A DNA stretch of 64,000 nt, taken from assembly GCA_965232595.1 (NCBI GenBank), contig OZ246983.1, positions 4,650,001-4,714,000 of the forward strand, written 5' to 3'. Source of the DNA: SZUA-309 sp965232595. Its GTDB lineage: Bacteria > Pseudomonadota > Gammaproteobacteria > Pseudomonadales > Azotimanducaceae. Made by a program: the position numbers and the translations under genes. Under the pieces are notes generated by a model, which was not told where the DNA came from, did not search any database, and saw nothing but the letters and a program-made list of their open reading frames with translations. This document shows, in pieces, positions 60,604-64,000 of this stretch; the first letter of the stretch is position 1; each line of letters opens with the position of its first letter.

Positions 60604-62679
60604 ATGTACGGATCCCGATCTCTGGCTCTGCTGCTTGGCGCAGTGATCAGCACCCTGCTGCTTACCGCCTGCGGTGGTGGCGGTAGCGACAGCAATCGTC
60701 CCAGCAACAACGCCAACCTGACTTCCCTGCTGGTGGCCGACGCGGTCCTCGATCCGGCGTTCGCCAGCGGCACCACGAGCTATGCGGCCAGCGTCACCGG
60801 TGGAACCACCGAAACCCGGGTCACGGCCATCACCACCGACCGCCGGGCCCGACTGACCATCAACGGAGACGCCGCCACCTCCGGCAGCGCCAGCGATCCC
60901 ATCAGCCTGGTGATCGGCGAAACCCTGATCGAGGTCGTCGTGACCGCCGAGAATGGCAGCCAGCGCACCTACTCCGTGCGTGTCACCCGACCGGCGCCCG
61001 GCACCGATGCCCGCCTGGATGCTCTGACGTTGTCGGCCGGGCCGCTGCTGCAGCCTTTCGACCCGGATCAGTTCGACTACGACGCGACCTTCGGCTACCT
61101 GGCGACCACGACGCGAGCCACCGGCACGCCGTCCGACCCGCTCGCCGAGAGCCTCAGCATCAACGACAAGCTGACGCCATTCGACGCTCCGAGCGAGCCG
61201 CTGCCGCTGGAAGTGGGTACCGCCACCAGCACCATCTCGCTCGAGGTTACCGCCGAGGACGGTACGACCACCCGCACTTACGAGGTCGATGTCAGCCGCG
61301 AAGCGTTCGCAACCGTCGCTCAAGCCGGCTACCTGAAGGCTGGCAACACCGACCCCGGCGACCGGTTCGGCAGCAGCGCTGCGCTGACCCGTGACCTGCT
61401 CGTTGTCGGCGCGCCGGAAGAGCAGAGCCTGGCCAACTCGGTGGATGGCAACCAGGCGGACAACAGCGGTAACGCCGTGGGTGCGGCCTACCTCTTCGAG
61501 CGCACCGGCGATGTCTGGGACCTGGGCCACTACCTGAAGGCCGAAAACGCCGACAACGGTGACCGCTTCGGTGCGGCCAGCGCCAGCGGCCAGCTGCTCG
61601 CCATCGGCGCGCCGGAAGAGCAGAGCCGCAACGGATCGCCGGGTGACAACAGCGGCAACGCGGTCGGTGCGGTTTACCTGTTCGACCCGGACGGCGCTGG
61701 CCTGCCCGAACAGACTGGCTACCTGAAGGCGGACAATGCGGACGATCTGGATCGCTTCGGCTCTGCGCTTGCCATGAATGGCCAACGGCTGCTGGTCGGC
61801 GCGCCGTTCGAGGCCAGCAACGCCGCCGGGGTCAACGGTGACGGCAGCGATAACAGCCTGAACAACGCAGGCGCCGCCTACCTGTTCGAAGCGGACGCTG
61901 ACGGCAACTACCAGCAGCGTGCCTACCTGAAAGCCTCGAACCCGACCAGCGGCACGGACAACCAGTTCGGCAACGCGCTGGCGGTTTCCGGTGATCTGCT
62001 GGCGGTGGCCGCCTGGCAGGAAAGCGGCGGCTCAGCGGGCATCGACGGTGACCAGACGGATACCAGCGCACCCCGGGCAGGCGCCGTCTACCTGTTCGAA
62101 ACCACCGATGGCCAGGACTGGCAGCAGGTGGCCTACGTGAAAGCCTCGAACCCGGGGCTGGACCACAGTTTCGGCGCCGCCGTGGCGATCGACGAAGCCA
62201 CTCTGGCGGTGGGTGCACCGGGCGAGAATAGCGGCGCTCAGGGTTCGGGCGCCGTTTACGTCTTCAGCCGAGATGCCGCGGGCATCTGGACCCAGGAGGC
62301 CTTCCTGAAAGCAGATACCGTGGGCCTGAACGACGGGTTCGGCGCCGACGTGCGCCTGGTGGGCGATCTGCTGGCGATCGGCGCACCGGGAGAGCGATCC
62401 GACGCCACCGGCATCAACGGTGGGGACAACAACGAAAATGCGGTGAGCTCGGGTGCCGTTTACCTCTTCGAGCGTTCGGCCCCCGGCACCTGGGCACAGA
62501 TCGCCTTCGTCAAGGCGTCCAACACGGATCCCGGCGATCGCTTCGGCAGCGCTCTGGCCCTCGATGGGGACACCCTGATCATCACGGCACCCAGCGAGCA
62601 GTCAGCCGCCACCGGCGTCGACGGTGATGAGAGCAACAACACGCTCAACGATGCCGGCGCTGCCTACGTCATCGACTGA
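60604..62679 (+). CDS. lipoprotein with two cadherin-like sandwich domains and a seven-repeat FG-GAP propeller
   Basis: The 691-residue protein starts at ATG 60604, 7 nt after CCAGGAGG. The lipobox LLLTAC gives lipidated Cys23, followed by a glycine-rich spacer. Two cadherin-like beta-sandwich domains lie at about residues 39-128 and 138-231. Seven repeats of about 60-65 residues follow, each with the pattern [YF][LV]KA...DRFG...A...LLAIGAP, enough for one complete seven-bladed propeller like integrin FG-GAP domains. Between blades are acidic loops such as DGNQADNSGN that may bind calcium. It is probably on the outer membrane surface or in the periplasm; the ligand is unknown. Confidence 0.85.
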   Translation: MYGSRSLALLLGAVISTLLLTACGGGGSDSNRPSNNANLTSLLVADAVLDPAFASGTTSYAASVTGGTTETRVTAITTDRRARLTINGDAATSGSASDPISLVIGETLIEVVVTAENGSQRTYSVRVTRPAPGTDARLDALTLSAGPLLQPFDPDQFDYDATFGYLATTTRATGTPSDPLAESLSINDKLTPFDAPSEPLPLEVGTATSTISLEVTAEDGTTTRTYEVDVSREAFATVAQAGYLKAGNTDPGDRFGSSAALTRDLLVVGAPEEQSLANSVDGNQADNSGNAVGAAYLFERTGDVWDLGHYLKAENADNGDRFGAASASGQLLAIGAPEEQSRNGSPGDNSGNAVGAVYLFDPDGAGLPEQTGYLKADNADDLDRFGSALAMNGQRLLVGAPFEASNAAGVNGDGSDNSLNNAGAAYLFEADADGNYQQRAYLKASNPTSGTDNQFGNALAVSGDLLAVAAWQESGGSAGIDGDQTDTSAPRAGAVYLFETTDGQDWQQVAYVKASNPGLDHSFGAAVAIDEATLAVGAPGENSGAQGSGAVYVFSRDAAGIWTQEAFLKADTVGLNDGFGADVRLVGDLLAIGAPGERSDATGINGGDNNENAVSSGAVYLFERSAPGTWAQIAFVKASNTDPGDRFGSALALDGDTLIITAPSEQSAATGVDGDESNNTLNDAGAAYVID

Positions 62680-62703
62680 GCCACCGGGAGATCGGGAGCC
62701 AAC

Positions 62704-63705
62704 ATGACTGACAACACCAGCGTGATCCTCGCGCGCCGACCGGCAGGGGCTCCGGTGCCTGATGATTTTGCGCTGGCTACCGAACCGCTCCGCGAGCCGG
62801 TCGCCGGTGAGCTGCTGCTGAAAAACCACTTCGTGTCCCTGGATGCCGGTTTCCGCAACTGGATGGATGAGGACAGCGGCGATGAGGTGCTGCCGGCCAT
62901 GCCGCTCGGCGCGCCGGTGATGGGGCTGGTGCTGGGTGAGGTTATCGACTCCCGGCATCCCGATTTCAGCCCGGGCACCTGGCTGATGGCCCGGCTCGCC
63001 TGGCAGCAGTACAGCATCACGGACGCCACCGATTTTCTCATTCGCCTGCCGGAACCGCTGGAAGCAGAGCCCGCCGCTTATCTCGGGCTGTTGGGCGATA
63101 CGGGTCTATCGGCCTACTTCGGCCTGCGCGACATCGGCCAGCCGCAGCCGGGCGAGACGGTCCTCGTCAGCGCCGCCGCCGGCGCCGTCGGCTCGGTTGC
63201 CGGGCAGATTGCCCAGATCATGGGCGCCCGAACGGTAGGCATCACCAGCGGCGCGGGCAAGGTCGACCGGCTGCTGGCCGAGCTCGGCTACGATGCCGCC
63301 GTGGACCGGCAGGGGGATCTGGCTGCTCAGCTCGCAAGCGCCTGTCCGGATGGCGTCGACGTCTACTTCGACAACGTTGGCGGGCCACTTCTGGAGCTTG
63401 TGATCGAGCAACTCAATGAAGGCGGGAGAATCGTGCTCTGCGGCGCGGTTGCAACTTACGGCAACCCGCAGCCCGGGCCGAACAACCTTTTTCAGCTGGT
63501 GACGAAGCAGGCCAGCATGGCCGGGTTTCTCACCCACACCAGGGCGGAGGAATACCCGGAAGCTCGAGCTCAACTGGCCCGGTGGTTGGAGGAAGGAAAG
63601 CTCAAAGCACCCGAGTACCGACTCGACGGTATCGAGTCGGTGGCTCAGGCATTCTGCGACCTGTTTGCCGGCCGCAATTTCGGCAAGACGATCGTCGCCC
63701 TCTAG
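62704..63705 (+). CDS. NADP-dependent oxidoreductase, zinc-independent MDR family (CurA/leukotriene B4 dehydrogenase-like)
   Basis: The 333-residue enzyme has the MDR catalytic fold, followed by the nucleotide-binding AAAGAVGSVAGQIAQIMGAR motif and ITSGAGKVDRLLAELG. VDVYFDNVGG and GRIVLCGAVATY are typical of this branch. It reduces alpha,beta-unsaturated ketones or aldehydes with NADPH; no zinc ligands are present. It begins 24 bp after the propeller lipoprotein and converges on the selenoprotein gene, with 6 bp between the stops. Confidence 0.92.
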   Translation: MTDNTSVILARRPAGAPVPDDFALATEPLREPVAGELLLKNHFVSLDAGFRNWMDEDSGDEVLPAMPLGAPVMGLVLGEVIDSRHPDFSPGTWLMARLAWQQYSITDATDFLIRLPEPLEAEPAAYLGLLGDTGLSAYFGLRDIGQPQPGETVLVSAAAGAVGSVAGQIAQIMGARTVGITSGAGKVDRLLAELGYDAAVDRQGDLAAQLASACPDGVDVYFDNVGGPLLELVIEQLNEGGRIVLCGAVATYGNPQPGPNNLFQLVTKQASMAGFLTHTRAEEYPEARAQLARWLEEGKLKAPEYRLDGIESVAQAFCDLFAGRNFGKTIVAL

Positions 63706-63711
63706 CGACGA

Positions 63712-64000
63712 TCAGGTCAGGGCCGCAATCACCTGATCGACGACGGCGTCCGCCTTGGCGCGCATCTCGTCGTCGGTGGCATCCTGAATGGGGTGCGCGA
63801 CAAATACGCACTCCGCATCAGACAACCCGAGCGCGTCCGCCTGGGTCTGCGCTGCGTCCCGGAACTCCGTTGATGCCAGTGAAACCGCGGGCTTGCCCTG
63901 AATCTCGAACCATACCGTGTCATGCAGACTGCACGTGGTACAGGAGCCTCAGTCGGCCAGCGCTTCAATCAGGAAGTCGTTGTTCTCGAAGATCTCTGCC
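63712..64000 (-). CDS. UGSC-type selenoprotein, C-terminal part, with in-frame TGA read as selenocysteine
   Basis: On the minus strand the frame is open from the window edge (AEIFENNDFLIEALAD), meets TGA at 63951-63949, and continues for 78 more codons to the stop TGA at 63714-63712. After the TGA come GSCTTCSLHD, GKPAVSLASTEFRDAA and VFVAHPIQDATDDEM, then an Ala/Lys-rich helix ending VIAALT. The conserved-looking sequence on both sides, the U-G-S-C-T-T-C redox-like cluster and the hairpin after the TGA indicate selenocysteine insertion. I recall this pattern as the UGSC family of (seleno)proteins, whose function is unknown; cysteine versions read CGSC. A pseudogene with a nonsense mutation is the alternative. 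The N-terminus lies outside the window. Confidence 0.8.
63913..63940 (-). promoter_or_regulatory. candidate bacterial SECIS hairpin
   Basis: Starting 9 nt after the in-frame UGA, the minus-strand RNA can form an outer stem UACC/GGUA and an inner stem GUGCA/UGCAU closed by the loop GUC, whose G lies 20 nt after the UGA. Bacterial SECIS elements have a short hairpin just downstream of the UGA, with a G in the first positions of the apical loop to bind SelB. An alternative stem CGUG/CACG with a larger loop is also possible. Confidence 0.6.

Overview
This is a high-GC chromosomal segment from a gammaproteobacterium, probably an environmental relative of the Pseudomonas/Cellvibrio/Halieaceae groups. 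No database search was possible, so that placement is inference. It rests on three things: dense, overlapping operons with many GTG/TTG starts; a FabY-type ketoacyl synthase; and gene order recalled from Pseudomonas aeruginosa (msrQ-msrP-pssA-ilvC-ilvH-ilvI; pgeF-rluD/bamD-pilS-pilR-fimT; fimU-pilVWXY1Y2; fkpB-lspA-ribF-murJ/rpsT; proB-obgE-rpmA-rplU/ispB).

Layout. 1-6.4 kb: a clipped unknown gene, a secreted serine hydrolase and a 1615-residue single-chain biotin-dependent carboxylase. 6.4-13.7 kb: moaB, a thiolase translationally coupled to fabY, SirB1-like, prfC, rimI and a holD-like gene. 13.7-20.9 kb: DAHP synthase, methionine-sulfoxide reductase msrPQ, pssA and the ilvI-ilvH-ilvC operon. 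20.9-27.9 kb: a DUF4124 protein, pgeF-rluD, bamD, and the type IV pilus regulators pilS-pilR with fimT. 28-40 kb: the minor-pilin operon pilE-fimU-pilV-pilW-pilX-pilY1-(pilY2), in which pilY1 is enormous, carries about eight near-identical Ig-like repeats and is split in two by an apparent one-base frameshift. 40-48.4 kb: housekeeping genes (fkpB, lspA, ribF, murJ, rpsT, proB, obgE, rpmA, rplU, ispB), with ileS and ispH missing from their usual places. 48.4-54.4 kb: a secreted peptidase/ABC exporter operon, tRNA-Pro(CGG), a VOC protein, a 45-residue membrane peptide, a HAD phosphatase and a diguanylate cyclase. 54.4-64 kb: an accessory catabolic-looking region with an SDR, an N,N-dimethylformamidase-like protein coupled to a TauD-type dioxygenase, YbjQ, an amidohydrolase, a seven-bladed propeller lipoprotein and a quinone-oxidoreductase-like enzyme.

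The most interesting item is at the extreme right edge. On the minus strand, a reading frame hidden from ordinary gene calling runs through an in-frame TGA immediately followed by Gly-Ser-Cys-Thr-Thr-Cys. It has a hairpin with a GUC apical loop about 19 nt downstream of the UGA. This reads as a UGSC-type selenoprotein, of which only the C-terminal part is inside the window.

No CRISPR array, prophage or insertion sequence was seen. No intergenic gap exceeds 300 bp.
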